A DNA stretch of 64,000 nucleotides from G963691835 sp963691835 (GTDB taxonomy: Bacteria > Pseudomonadota > Alphaproteobacteria > Thalassobaculales > Thalassobaculaceae): NCBI GenBank assembly GCA_963691835.1, contig OY829383.1:4030001-4094000 (forward strand), written 5' to 3'. Positions 7,757 through 17,033 of the stretch are shown here, in pieces. The notes under the pieces are model-generated. The model had not been told where the DNA came from, ran no database searches, and saw only the letters and a list, made by a program, of their open reading frames with translations. Every line of letters begins with the position of its first letter. Position 1 is the first letter of the stretch. Made by a program: the position numbers and the translations under genes.

Positions 7757-8725
7757 CTAGCGGGCGGCAGACGCCGCGTCACGAGCGCCCGCGGCCAAGG
7801 GTCGGAAATACTCGACCGTTTTCGTGAGACCCACCTCAAGGGGCACTGCTGGCGACCAATTGAGGGTCGTCTTTGCCTTCGTAATATCGGGGCGGCGCTG
7901 CATGGGATCGTCGGAGGGAAGCGGACGGGCCTCGATACCCGCGTTTGATCCTGTCGCTGCGATCACATGATCCGCCAATTCACGAACAGTGATCTCGTGC
8001 GGATTACCCAGGTTCATTGGGCCGGTCACGGAATCCTCACTGTCCATCAACCGGATAAGCCCTTCGACAAGGTCGTCGACGTAGCAGAAAGAGCGGGTCT
8101 GACTGCCATCCCCGTAGACCGTCAGCGGCTCGCCACGCAGGGCGGAGACGATGAAGTTCGAGACCACCCGCCCATCATTGGGATGCATGCGCGGCCCATA
8201 GGTGTTGAAGATACGGGCGACTTTGATCCTGAGACTGTGCTGGCGCCAATAGTCGAAGAACAGGGTTTCCGCGCAGCGCTTGCCCTCGTCGTAGCAGGCC
8301 CGGATGCCAATTGGGTTCACATGCCCCCAGTAATCCTCTGTCTGCGGATGCACCATCGGATCGCCGTAGACCTCGCTGGTCGAGGCTTGAAGGATCTTGG
8401 CCCCCACGCGCTTGGCCAGGCCCAACATGTTGATGGCGCCGTGCACGCTGGTCTTCGTCGTCTGCACCGGATCATGCTGATAGTGAACCGGGGAGGCAGG
8501 ACAGGCGAGATTGTAGATCTCGTCCACTTCGACATAGAGGGGGAACGTCACATCGTGGCGCATCAGCTCGAAGCTTGGATGGCCTAGCAGATGGGCAACG
8601 TTGGCTTTTGAGCCCGTGAAGTAGTTGTCGACACACAGGACGTCATCACCCCGCTCAATCAGGCGTTCGCAAATGTGTGAACCAACGAAGCCGGCGCCGC
8701 CGGTAACCAGAACTCTCTTGTTCAT
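7757..8725 (-). CDS. UDP-glucuronate decarboxylase / NAD-dependent sugar epimerase
   Basis: This SDR-type enzyme probably converts UDP-glucuronate to UDP-xylose for surface polysaccharides. It has the N-terminal NAD site VLVTGGAGFVGSHICERL, the catalytic STSEVYGDP and the Y-x-x-x-K pair in ACYDEGKRCAE, and the YGDGSQTRSFCYVDDLVEG motif typical of UDP-xylose synthases. The start at 8725 is preceded by AGGAG; upstream in-frame extension to 8992 is not supported. Length 322 aa is normal. The exact substrate is inferred from family resemblance; a related dTDP/UDP-sugar epimerase is possible. Confidence 0.85.
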   Translation of the reverse strand: MNKRVLVTGGAGFVGSHICERLIERGDDVLCVDNYFTGSKANVAHLLGHPSFELMRHDVTFPLYVEVDEIYNLACPASPVHYQHDPVQTTKTSVHGAINMLGLAKRVGAKILQASTSEVYGDPMVHPQTEDYWGHVNPIGIRACYDEGKRCAETLFFDYWRQHSLRIKVARIFNTYGPRMHPNDGRVVSNFIVSALRGEPLTVYGDGSQTRSFCYVDDLVEGLIRLMDSEDSVTGPMNLGNPHEITVRELADHVIAATGSNAGIEARPLPSDDPMQRRPDITKAKTTLNWSPAVPLEVGLTKTVEYFRPLAAGARDAASAAR

Positions 8726-9087
8726 GCCGCTCCTGGGTCTTCCGGACCTTGACTGCTGATTGGACAGGCATCTTCTAGACCCGTGGCCGCGCTGCCGCCA
8801 CCCCGTTTGATAACTGGACCGCAAGTGTTGGCCGTTAAGGCACAAGAGCGCTCTGTTCAGGACGCAGGACGAGCGACTCGGTGTTCCCGGACACCGATTC
8901 CGCCAAGGACGTCCGTTCTCAATCCATATGGTTTCGAATGGGTAAGCGACACGAATCGTTGGGTTTCCACGATTCGTATTGCAACACCCCAACTAGACCC
9001 AGTAGAGTTGGCCTCATTCGACACTAGATCTTGGGTGAAGCACGGTGATCGTCGCCGACGACCCAGATCTTGTAGGAGGAGGGGACC
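8726..9087. promoter_or_regulatory. gcrA upstream region with GANTC palindrome
   Basis: This 360-base gap separates divergent genes. ACGAATCG (8951-8958) and CGATTCGT (8970-8977) form a perfect 8-bp inverted repeat with an 11-base spacer, and each arm carries a GANTC site (8953-8957, 8971-8975), the target of the CcrM methylase. A third GANTC is at 8896-8900. A second inverted repeat, CCAACT (8989-8994) with AGTTGG (9006-9011), lies just downstream. GcrA acts through CcrM-methylated promoters in Caulobacter, so self-regulation is a reasonable inference. Confidence 0.6.
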
Positions 9088-9471
9088 ATGAGCACAGCAC
9101 AACCGAGCGTTTGGAATGAAGAACGCCTGGAGCAACTCCAGAAACTGTGGGCGGAAGGGCTTTCGATCACCCAAATCGGCAACATGATCGGCGTATCGAG
9201 AAACGCTGTTGTCGGCAAAGTTCACCGCATGGGCCTTCCGAAGCGCCAGTCCCCCATTGTCCGGTCAGACAAGCCGATTGAGCCGCGTCGCCGGAAGATG
9301 TCACCGGAGGCTTACGCGGATCTGGATCGGAACAAGTGCTCCTGGCCCATCGGGGATCCGCGTGATCCCGGCTTCCGGTTCTGTGGCGAAGCGGCAGAAC
9401 CGGGTCGTCCGTACTGCAAGGCCCATTGCGCCGTGGCCTATACGACGAAATCCGATACCAAAGCGGCCTGA
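9088..9471 (+). CDS. gcrA: GcrA family cell-cycle regulator
   Basis: GcrA is the alphaproteobacterial master regulator that binds sigma-70 and activates promoters carrying methylated GANTC. The N-terminus W-N-E-E-R-L-E-Q-L-Q-K-L-W followed by EGLSITQIGNMIGVSRNAVV and GKVHRMGLPKR is the diagnostic DNA-binding domain. The C-terminus has the family's cysteine/histidine cluster in CSWPIGDPRDPGFRFCG and YCKAHCAVAY. Length 127 aa is shorter than Caulobacter GcrA but common elsewhere. A GGAGGAGGGG ribosome-binding site precedes the ATG. Confidence 0.93.
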   Translation: MSTAQPSVWNEERLEQLQKLWAEGLSITQIGNMIGVSRNAVVGKVHRMGLPKRQSPIVRSDKPIEPRRRKMSPEAYADLDRNKCSWPIGDPRDPGFRFCGEAAEPGRPYCKAHCAVAYTTKSDTKAA

Positions 9472-9490
9472 TCCGGATGGACAGGGCGGC

Positions 9491-10459
9491 CTAGCTGAAC
9501 CGGATATCGGGCCGTCCGTCCTTCAGAATGTGCTCGGCCGCCGTCACCGTCTTGGTGATGATGTCAGCGGCCGGGGCGCAATCGTTGATCAGATCGGCAG
9601 CCTCGCCGACGACGACGGCAGCGGTGTCGAAATCGGCGGCGGCCACCGCCTCGTTGTAGCCTGCGACAGCAGCTTCGCGGTTTTCCATCAAACTGCTCTC
9701 ATTGCCGTGCCACCGCTCGGTGAACGTGTTCGCCAACGTCTTGAGGGAGTACGGCTTGGGCCAGTCGATTTCGCGGGCGATGTCGAGCACCGAACTCCGA
9801 AGCGTGTTGTCACCACTGGCGTGGATGACACGGTCCTTGCCGCCGTCCGGTGCCAGAGACTCCTCCGCTCCGTAGAACCGGGAACCCATAAGGACACCGT
9901 CCGCCCCAAGGGCGAGCGCGGCCGCCAGACCTCGGCCGTCCGCGATTCCACCGGCGGCGAGAACCACTGTTGGTGACACCGCGTCGACCACGGCGGGGAC
10001 CAAAGGCAAAGTGGCGCGTGTCGCGCCATGGCCACCGGCCTCCGTACCCTGGGCGATGATGATGTCCGCGCCCGAATCCCGGGCGCGGCGGGCTTGCTCA
10101 ACAGTTTGAACCTGACAAATCAGGCGGGCGCCCGAATCCTTGATCTTTCGGGCATAGGGCCGCTCGTCCCCGAAAGACAGCATTACCGCCGGCATGGCGC
10201 GGTCGATGGCCCGGTCGAGGAGCGACGGCGTCTTGTCGAGACACCATGTGATGAAGCCCATCCCGACCCTGGCGTTGCCTGCTGCTTCTATCTCATGGTC
10301 TATCCAGTCCGGATCGCAGTAGCCGCCGCCGATCAGGCCGAGCCCGCCCCCAGCCGTGACTGCTGCGGCAAGTCTTCCACCAGCGACACCCGCCATTGGC
10401 GCCGAGAGGATAGGGTGGTCGATCGACAGCATATCCGTCAGTCGGGTTTGGATCGCCAC
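9491..10459 (-). CDS. Nitronate monooxygenase family protein (2-nitropropane dioxygenase-like)
   Basis: The protein is an FMN-dependent TIM barrel that oxidises alkyl nitronates. Visible motifs are PILSAPMAGVAGGRLAAAV, the GGLGLIGGGY phosphate loop, and AQGTEAGGHG with the conserved His, followed by VLAAGGIADGRG and LGADGVLMGSRF. A GTG at 10459 preceded by AAAGGAGGT is the clear start; the longer frame to 10507 lacks support. It is convergent with gcrA, only 19 bases apart, and divergent from an SDR gene. True substrate in the cell is unknown, as for most members. Confidence 0.88.
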   Translation of the reverse strand: MAIQTRLTDMLSIDHPILSAPMAGVAGGRLAAAVTAGGGLGLIGGGYCDPDWIDHEIEAAGNARVGMGFITWCLDKTPSLLDRAIDRAMPAVMLSFGDERPYARKIKDSGARLICQVQTVEQARRARDSGADIIIAQGTEAGGHGATRATLPLVPAVVDAVSPTVVLAAGGIADGRGLAAALALGADGVLMGSRFYGAEESLAPDGGKDRVIHASGDNTLRSSVLDIAREIDWPKPYSLKTLANTFTERWHGNESSLMENREAAVAGYNEAVAAADFDTAAVVVGEAADLINDCAPAADIITKTVTAAEHILKDGRPDIRFS

Positions 10460-10592
10460 GGCGACCTCCTTTAGCAAACGAACTCTTGATAAACGGTAGT
10501 ATGCCATAGCGGCTCACGCCTGCGGCATCCTGTTGCATGGTGCTGATCGACGCGTGCTACACCTCTAGCCGCATGGGACGGGAGATAAGCGA

Positions 10593-11363
10593 ATGCGGCT
10601 CGATGGGCGGACGGCGGTTGTGACGGGAGCGGCGTCCGGTATCGGGCGCGCCATTGCCAAGCGGTTCGCGGAGGAGGGGGCGCGGATCGTCATATTGGAC
10701 CGGAGACGCGATCCGAGAGAAGGCGACGGCGACACGCTTGCGGAGATCACGGAAGCCGGGGGCAGGGCGGTGTTCATTGACGGTGACGTCACCCGGGTCG
10801 ACGACATCGTTGCCGCTGTTGAGGCAGCGGTCGCCATGACCGGACGCTTGGACATCATGGTGAACAACGCCGCAATCGGCGGCGACACGCCACTCCTGGA
10901 AACTACTGAGGAGCAGTTCGATACGGTCATGGCGGTCAACGCAAAAGGCGTGTTTCTCGGTTGCCGGGAGGCGGTTCGCCAAATGATCGTCCAAGACCCG
11001 ATCGACGAGGTTCGTGGCCGCATCGTCAACATTTCCTCGCAACACGGCATGATCCGCGCGCCGAATGACTTCGCCTACGGAGTCGGAAAGGCTGCGGCCG
11101 TCTACATGACGCGTCAGATCGCGGGCGATTACGCGGCCAAGGGCATCGTGTGCAACGCTGTTGCGCCCGGGAAGATCCTGACAGGCAAGACCGGGCCTGC
11201 GATTCATCCCGATGCACTTGCCTACTCCCATTCGCGCACGCCCTGGCCAAGGCTCGGCCGGCCGATCGACGTCGCAAATGCCGCCCTCTTCCTCGCTAGC
11301 GACGAGGCGAGCTATATCACCGGAGAGAATTTGATGGTGGACGGTGGTTGGATGGCCAACTGA
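10593..11363 (+). CDS. SDR family oxidoreductase
   Basis: Classical short-chain dehydrogenase/reductase of 256 aa. It has the TGAASGIG cofactor loop near residue 11, VNNAAIGG, catalytic Ser in VNISSQHG and the Y-x-x-x-K pair in FAYGVGKAAA. An acidic residue after the second strand (ILDRRRD) suggests NAD rather than NADP. The C-terminus GENLMVDGGWMAN is typical of the FabG/gluconate-dehydrogenase-like subgroup. Substrate unknown. It precedes pepN by 37 bases and may be cotranscribed. Confidence 0.9.
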   Translation: MRLDGRTAVVTGAASGIGRAIAKRFAEEGARIVILDRRRDPREGDGDTLAEITEAGGRAVFIDGDVTRVDDIVAAVEAAVAMTGRLDIMVNNAAIGGDTPLLETTEEQFDTVMAVNAKGVFLGCREAVRQMIVQDPIDEVRGRIVNISSQHGMIRAPNDFAYGVGKAAAVYMTRQIAGDYAAKGIVCNAVAPGKILTGKTGPAIHPDALAYSHSRTPWPRLGRPIDVANAALFLASDEASYITGENLMVDGGWMAN

Positions 11364-11400
11364 TACGGACGACGCCCAACCCACACTCTAAGGAGTTTCC

Positions 11401-14067
11401 ATGGAAGCCCGCGTTGCAGTCGATACGCCCACGGTTATTCGGCGAGAGGACTACACGCCGCCAGACTATCTGGTTGATACAGTGAACCTCGACCTGGATC
11501 TGATGCCGAGTGAGACCACGGTCACGGCGACTTCGGCGATGCGGCTCAACCCGGATTCTAAGGGCAATGTGAGCAGCATCTCGTTGTCCGCGCAGCACAT
11601 GGAAATCGATACGGTCTCCGTGGATGGGGTTCTGCTCCCCTCTCAGGCTTGGCGCCATGATGGCGAGACGCTTGAGATCGGCGCACCGGAGGCGGAGGCC
11701 TTCGACCTGACCATCGTCTCCAGGATCAAACCGCACGAAAACACGCGCCTGGAAGGCCTCTACATGTCGGGCGGCATGTACTGCACGCAATGTGAGGCTG
11801 AGGGATTCCGCACGATCACTCCGTTTCCCGATCGACCGGATGTGATGGCCATCTACACGACGACCCTTCGGGCAGACAAGGCACTGTTCCCCATCCTTCT
11901 TTCCAATGGCAATCCGACCTCGGCGGGCGATTTACCGGACGGGCGTCACTTCGCGACGTGGGACGATCCTTGGCCCAAACCCTCCTATCTTTTTGCGGCC
12001 GTCGCGGGAGACTTGGGTGTCGTTGAAGACAGTTTCACCACCCGTTCCGGCCGGGAGGTCGCGCTCCGAATTTACGTGGAATTGGGTGAGGAGCATCTCT
12101 GCGGCCATGCCATGGAGTCCCTCAAACGGTCGATGCGCTGGGATGAGGAAGCGTACGGGCTTGAGTACGACCTGGATCTCTTCATGATCGTCGCCGTTTC
12201 CCATTTCAACATGGGGGCCATGGAGAACAAGGGCCTCAATATTTTCAATAGTTCTTGCATCTTGGCCGACCCCGAGACCGCGACGGATGCTGACTTCCGC
12301 AGGGTCGAGGCGATCGTCGCGCATGAGTACTTCCACAATTGGACCGGCAACAGGATCACCTGCCGGGATTGGTTTCAGTTGAGCTTGAAAGAGGGGCTGA
12401 CCGTCTATCGGGAGCAGGAGTTCGTATCGGATACCCATTCGCGGGCGGTTCAGCGCATCGGTGACGTCCGGATGCTTCGATCGGCTCAGTTTCCAGAGGA
12501 CGCGGGGCCGCTCGCCCATCCGATCCGGCCGGAAAGCTATATTGAGATCAATAATTTCTACACCATGACCGTCTATGAGAAAGGGGCGGAGGTGGTTCGA
12601 ATGATCCGTGCGCTTGTCGGTGTGGACGGGTTCAGAAAGGGTATGGACCTTTATGTCCAGCGGCATGATGGAACGGCCGCGACCTGCGACGACTTCGTCT
12701 CAGCCATGGCCGACGCGAATGGTGTGGATCTATCGCATTTTCAACGCTGGTACGGACAGGCCGGAACGCCGGTTCTGACAGTCTCCATGAGCCATGACCC
12801 TGGCTCTGAGACACTAACGCTGACAGTCGGCCAATCGACACCCGCCACGCCGGGGCAACCCGACAAACAGCCTCTGACGATCCCGTTGGCGTTCGGCCTT
12901 ATTGACCGGAATGGAGATGAGCTTCCCCTCGAAGGTATTGACGGTACGGTCGGCGATTCCTCAGCAACCACGGCGATCGTTCCAATTACAGAGACAGAAC
13001 AGAAGATCATCGTAGAAAACGTGCCCAACGCACCTGTGCCCTCCCTCTTGCGGGGTTTTTCCGCGCCGGTAACGCTTAAAGCCGAATTGGACGATGACGC
13101 CCTTTACTTCCTGATGGCGCATGACCGGGACGCGTTCGTCCGTTGGGATTCGGGGCAGACCGCCGCTCTTAGAATGATGCTCTCGTCCGTGGACGCGGTC
13201 GCCAGGGGCGAGGTGATGCCTGCCGTGGATCCCCGCCTGATCAATGCCCTTACACGGACGCTCGAGGACGCGTCGCTCGATGCCGCTTTCCGGGCGGAGG
13301 CCCTTCGCTTGCCCGGCTCAGCAGATCTTGGCCGTGCTATGGAGGTCATCGACGTTGACGGAATCGATGCGGTCCAAACCGCGACCCGCAGAGCGGTCGG
13401 CCGCCAGCTCCGCGACGGTCTTCTATCAACATACAAAACGTTCTCGACCGCTCATCCGGCGACGGATTTCAGCACGGAGGCCATGGCGGAACGGGACTTG
13501 GCGAACGTTTGCCTCTCGTACCTGGTTGCTGGAGGGGAGCCGGACGACATCGCACTTGCAGCCGCTCAGGCACGGGAAACCTCGATGACAGCCGTGATGG
13601 CGGCGCTTGTTGCACTGAACGAGGTGGACGACCCCGCCCGCCAAACTGCTTTGGCGGCATTCGAGAACCGATGGATCGACACGCCCCTTGTTCTCGACAA
13701 ATGGTTTTCCCTTAAGGCGGGCACGGGCCTCCCTAGGGTTCATGAAGACGTGTTGGCTTTACTATCTCATCCAAAATTCGATATGGGCCGGCCCAATCGT
13801 GTGCGTGCGGTTGTCGGTGCCTTCAGCCGAAATCAGGTCCGGTTCCATGAAGCGGACGGGCGGGGACACAGATTTCTTGCTGACATCCTCATCGATCTTC
13901 AAGGACGCAATCCCCAGGTCGCCGCCCGCCTGGCCCAGCCTTTGGCTCGCTGGCGCCGGTTTGATCCGATCCGGCAAGCGTCCATGCGAAAAGAACTGGA
14001 ACGGATTGCGGCGACGCCGGATCTATCCAAGGATGTCTACGAAGTCGTCAGTAAGAGCCTTGCGTGA
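11401..14067 (+). CDS. pepN: Aminopeptidase N (M1 metallopeptidase)
   Basis: This zinc aminopeptidase removes N-terminal residues from peptides in the cytoplasm. It shows the GAMEN exopeptidase motif, the zinc site VAHEYFHNWTGNRI (HExxH) and the third ligand Glu in SLKEGLTVYREQEF. The remaining half is the DUF3458 Ig-like and C-terminal helical region. Length 888 aa is close to E. coli PepN (870). AAGGAG lies 6 bases before the ATG. It heads a run of three closely spaced genes with the racemase and deacetylase. Confidence 0.97.
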   Translation: MEARVAVDTPTVIRREDYTPPDYLVDTVNLDLDLMPSETTVTATSAMRLNPDSKGNVSSISLSAQHMEIDTVSVDGVLLPSQAWRHDGETLEIGAPEAEAFDLTIVSRIKPHENTRLEGLYMSGGMYCTQCEAEGFRTITPFPDRPDVMAIYTTTLRADKALFPILLSNGNPTSAGDLPDGRHFATWDDPWPKPSYLFAAVAGDLGVVEDSFTTRSGREVALRIYVELGEEHLCGHAMESLKRSMRWDEEAYGLEYDLDLFMIVAVSHFNMGAMENKGLNIFNSSCILADPETATDADFRRVEAIVAHEYFHNWTGNRITCRDWFQLSLKEGLTVYREQEFVSDTHSRAVQRIGDVRMLRSAQFPEDAGPLAHPIRPESYIEINNFYTMTVYEKGAEVVRMIRALVGVDGFRKGMDLYVQRHDGTAATCDDFVSAMADANGVDLSHFQRWYGQAGTPVLTVSMSHDPGSETLTLTVGQSTPATPGQPDKQPLTIPLAFGLIDRNGDELPLEGIDGTVGDSSATTAIVPITETEQKIIVENVPNAPVPSLLRGFSAPVTLKAELDDDALYFLMAHDRDAFVRWDSGQTAALRMMLSSVDAVARGEVMPAVDPRLINALTRTLEDASLDAAFRAEALRLPGSADLGRAMEVIDVDGIDAVQTATRRAVGRQLRDGLLSTYKTFSTAHPATDFSTEAMAERDLANVCLSYLVAGGEPDDIALAAAQARETSMTAVMAALVALNEVDDPARQTALAAFENRWIDTPLVLDKWFSLKAGTGLPRVHEDVLALLSHPKFDMGRPNRVRAVVGAFSRNQVRFHEADGRGHRFLADILIDLQGRNPQVAARLAQPLARWRRFDPIRQASMRKELERIAATPDLSKDVYEVVSKSLA

Positions 14068-14094
14068 CGCCCGCAGCCTTGTGAGGAGCTCAGG

Positions 14095-14781
14095 ATGAGT
14101 GAGCGCATCATTGTCATCAATCCGAACAGCACGGTGGCTGTTACGGAATCCATGGACGCGGCATTGGATCCGTTCCGTCAGGCGGGCGGTCCGGAGATCG
14201 AATGCGTCACCAATCCGCACGGTCCGCCGGGAATCGAGTCCCAGCAACATGTGGACGATGTCTCCGCGCACATTCGGGACATCATCCGGGCCCGCGACAA
14301 TGAGGCATCGGCGTTTGTTGTCGCCTGTTTCTCGGACCCGGGCATGTTCGCGGCGCGGGAAGTGACCCGGAAACCGGTTTTCGGTATCGCGGAAAGCGGC
14401 ATTCTCTCAGCTCTTAGTCTTGGCAGCCGGTTCGGCATTCTGGCCATTCTCGGGAAATCCGTTCCACGGCACCTCCGGTATGTCAGATCGCTCGGTTTGG
14501 AATCCCGGCTTGCTGCGGATCTTCCAATTGGCCTCGGCGTGGTCGAGTTGTCGGATGAAACCCGGACGTTCTCGCGGCTGTCAGAGGTTGGCGGCACGCT
14601 GCGCGATGAGCATGGAGCGGATGTTCTGGTTTTGGGATGTGCCGGAATGGCGCGCTATAGGGCCCGGTTGGAGGATCAACTGGGTGTGGCCGTCGTTGAT
14701 CCGTCGCAAGCGGCCGTCGGTATGGCGGTTACAGCGATCCGGTTGGGCCAGACCAACTCCACTCTCCGGGCAGCCTCGTGA
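14095..14781 (+). CDS. Aspartate/glutamate/hydantoin racemase family protein
   Basis: The N-terminal RIIVINPNST motif and the paired catalytic cysteines in VVACFSDPGMF and VLGCAGMARY identify the cofactor-independent Asp/Glu/hydantoin racemase family. Such enzymes swap the stereochemistry of amino-acid-like carbon centres by two-base chemistry. GAGGAG stands just before the ATG. Its stop overlaps the next gene by four bases (GTGA), so the two are coupled. Pairing with an allantoinase-like deacetylase suggests ureide or hydantoin metabolism (inference). Confidence 0.88.
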   Translation: MSERIIVINPNSTVAVTESMDAALDPFRQAGGPEIECVTNPHGPPGIESQQHVDDVSAHIRDIIRARDNEASAFVVACFSDPGMFAAREVTRKPVFGIAESGILSALSLGSRFGILAILGKSVPRHLRYVRSLGLESRLAADLPIGLGVVELSDETRTFSRLSEVGGTLRDEHGADVLVLGCAGMARYRARLEDQLGVAVVDPSQAAVGMAVTAIRLGQTNSTLRAAS

Positions 14782-15659
14782 CCCTTCCGGGGCCCGGCAG
14801 GTTTCCGTATAGCGCAATCGTCGACAGGCCGGATTTCGATTGGCCGGGCGGGAAGCGCCTTGCCGTCTACATCGCGCTCAATCTCGAGCACTTTGCCTTC
14901 GGGGAGGGCCTTGGCGCCGAGTTGGCCCCAGGCGGCCCGCAGCCGGACGTCTTGAATTGGGCTTGGCGGGAGTACGGCAACCGGGTCGGTGTCTGGCGTA
15001 TGCTCGACCTTTTCAGGCAGTACGAGATCCCGTTGGCCATCCTCGTCAACTCGGAGATCTATGATCACTGTCCAGAGGTGATGGATGCATTTCGCGCCCG
15101 GGGCGACGAGGTCGTCGGACATGGCAGAGCGAATGCGGAGCGCCAGGGCATTCTCTCGGAAGCCGAGGAAAACACCCTAATTAAGGAATCGACCGGCGTC
15201 CTTACCGAACAGGAAGGGCGTCCGCCGAAGGGTTGGTTGGGGCCCTGGATCCCCGAAAGTGCGATCACACCGGATCTTCTCGAGGAGAACGGCTACGAGT
15301 ATGTGCTGGATTGGTGCATGGACGACCAACCCATCTGGATGAAGACAAGGAGTGGAGGCCGAATTCTGTCCATTCCCTATGCACAGGAACTGAATGATAT
15401 CCCGCAGATTGTGGCGCGCAAACTCGAAGGAGAACAATTCGCCGATATGGTCGTTTCAGGCTTCAAACGTCAAATGATGAACGCCGAAAAACAACCAATC
15501 ATATTTTCCGTTTGTCTACACGCATATCTAATGGGGCAGGCCCATCGACTGGAGTCTTTGGAGCGAATTCTTGATACAATTTCGCGTAATACGGAGAAGA
15601 CATGGCTAACTCGTCCCGGCGACATAGCATTGGCATTCAAGGCATTGAGCGCTAAATAG
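14778..15659 (+). CDS. Polysaccharide deacetylase family protein (allantoinase PuuE-like)
   Basis: A NodB-fold metal hydrolase of 293 aa. The N-terminus has FDWPGGKRLAVYIALNLEHF and the protein later contains R-V-G-V-W-R-M-L-D-L-F, a GHGRANAE segment and RPPKGWLGPWIPES, typical of the PuuE-type allantoinase/N-acylase branch rather than chitin deacetylases. The usual metal-binding aspartate region is modified, as in that branch. The GTG start overlaps the racemase stop. No signal peptide is visible, so it acts in the cytoplasm, which supports a small-molecule substrate. Confidence 0.82.
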   Translation: MTLPGPGRFPYSAIVDRPDFDWPGGKRLAVYIALNLEHFAFGEGLGAELAPGGPQPDVLNWAWREYGNRVGVWRMLDLFRQYEIPLAILVNSEIYDHCPEVMDAFRARGDEVVGHGRANAERQGILSEAEENTLIKESTGVLTEQEGRPPKGWLGPWIPESAITPDLLEENGYEYVLDWCMDDQPIWMKTRSGGRILSIPYAQELNDIPQIVARKLEGEQFADMVVSGFKRQMMNAEKQPIIFSVCLHAYLMGQAHRLESLERILDTISRNTEKTWLTRPGDIALAFKALSAK

Positions 15660-15699
15660 TTAACGAATGAGGGGCCTGGAACGGGTTGCGGTTAACGAT

Positions 15700-15729
15700 T
15701 TGTTTATGCTTATCCTTCAATGTTATAGT
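15700..15729 (+). promoter_or_regulatory. Promoter of the pentapeptide-repeat gene
   Basis: TTGTTT (15700-15705), an 18-base spacer and TATAGT (15724-15729) form a plausible sigma-70 promoter with a start near 15736. Two direct copies of GTTAACGA (15659-15666 and 15691-15698), 32 bases apart, sit just upstream and could be regulator sites. Confidence 0.5.
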
Positions 15730-15782
15730 GATTGATAGGGTCGAGGTTCCGTCCTGTTCCCAACCCGCCACATGTGAGACTC

Positions 15783-17012
15783 GTGAGCGATACCACCGCG
15801 CAAAATTCGCTGGATAAGAAAGAGATGCAGGAGCTTCTTCTGCGTCATGGCGATTACCTGCGCGGGGTCAACGGCGGTAAACGCGCAGATCTCCGCGGAA
15901 AGTTTCTTCAGAACATAAAAGTACAAAAAGGCAGGCTGAGGGACTCACTGCTTTCCGGATGTGATTTCACAGGCTCCGACATGACGGGGACTGATTTTTC
16001 TAATTCAGATTGTTTTGGTGCCGTTTTTAGGCGGGCGAAGCTCGGGGGTGCCAACTTTTTCAAGGCCGATATCCGTGGTGTGAAGTTTACGGGATCAATC
16101 CTTCGGGGGGCGGATTTCCGGGATGCGGACATGCGGCCCGGGGATATTCGCGACAACAAAATGGAACGGGCCCAGTCGGTTGACCTGTCTGATGCTGTGC
16201 TCGACAACGCCAATCTTGCACGGGCGAATCTGACTGAGGGCGATCTGTCCAATGCGTCCCTAAAGGGTGCCAGGCTGTCGGACGCTGAACTCGTTGCGGT
16301 CAATCTGTCCGGTGCGGACCTTCGGGGCGCCAACCTTGAGAAGAGCCGCATGCAAAGTGCGGTGATGGCGGGCACGCGGCTGGAGGGAGCCAGTCTCCGG
16401 GGCGCCAACTTGACCGATGCGGTCTTACGGAACGTCGATCTCACCGACACGGAGCTCACGGGGGCGAACCTCACGGGATGCCGGGCGTTTCTCGGTTTGA
16501 TCGATATGGACAACCGGATGAAGGAAACCATCCGGAGTCACATGCGGTGGCTCTCCGCGAATGGCGCGGAGGGAGAGCGGGCCGATTTCAGTGGCATGGA
16601 CCTCACCGGAATTGATCTTCGTTGCGCCGATCTGAGCGTCGCGATCTTCAAAGGATGTGATCTGTCGAATGTGAACATGTCCGGCGGGTTTTTCACGATG
16701 GCCGACTTTTCCGGCGCAAACATGAGCGGCGTTCGAATGAACGATGCCGATCTCAGGGGGGCGAGTTTCCGAAAGGCGAACGTGAAGAAGGGCAACTTTG
16801 CCAATGCGAACCTTGGCTACCTCAACGTTGAGACGGAGCGGGGCGGCCGGCGTATCACTCGGATCCCGACGGCCATGCATGAGGCCGATATGACCGGGGC
16901 GATCTTCAGTGGTGCTGACCTTGAAGGTGCGCAGATGGTCGACGCAAAATCAGAAGGCGCCGACTTCACGAATGCGCGGATGCCCACTGAGAACGAATCG
17001 AAAAGCGCGTAG
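15783..17012 (+). CDS. Pentapeptide-repeat protein
   Basis: From about residue 40 to the end the protein is dominated by A(D/N)LXX-type pentapeptides (for example GADLRGANLE, GANLTDAVLRNVDLT), in two blocks separated by a segment with DMDNRMKETIRSHMRW. Such repeats fold into a right-handed quadrilateral beta-helix. Function is unknown; some relatives mimic DNA, others are scaffolds. The start is uncertain: GTG at 15783 (VSDTTAQ) or 15774. A frame to 15732 would begin before the predicted transcript start. Confidence 0.88.
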   Translation: MSDTTAQNSLDKKEMQELLLRHGDYLRGVNGGKRADLRGKFLQNIKVQKGRLRDSLLSGCDFTGSDMTGTDFSNSDCFGAVFRRAKLGGANFFKADIRGVKFTGSILRGADFRDADMRPGDIRDNKMERAQSVDLSDAVLDNANLARANLTEGDLSNASLKGARLSDAELVAVNLSGADLRGANLEKSRMQSAVMAGTRLEGASLRGANLTDAVLRNVDLTDTELTGANLTGCRAFLGLIDMDNRMKETIRSHMRWLSANGAEGERADFSGMDLTGIDLRCADLSVAIFKGCDLSNVNMSGGFFTMADFSGANMSGVRMNDADLRGASFRKANVKKGNFANANLGYLNVETERGGRRITRIPTAMHEADMTGAIFSGADLEGAQMVDAKSEGADFTNARMPTENESKSA

Positions 17013-17033
17013 GGCTCGCGGCCGGAACACCGA

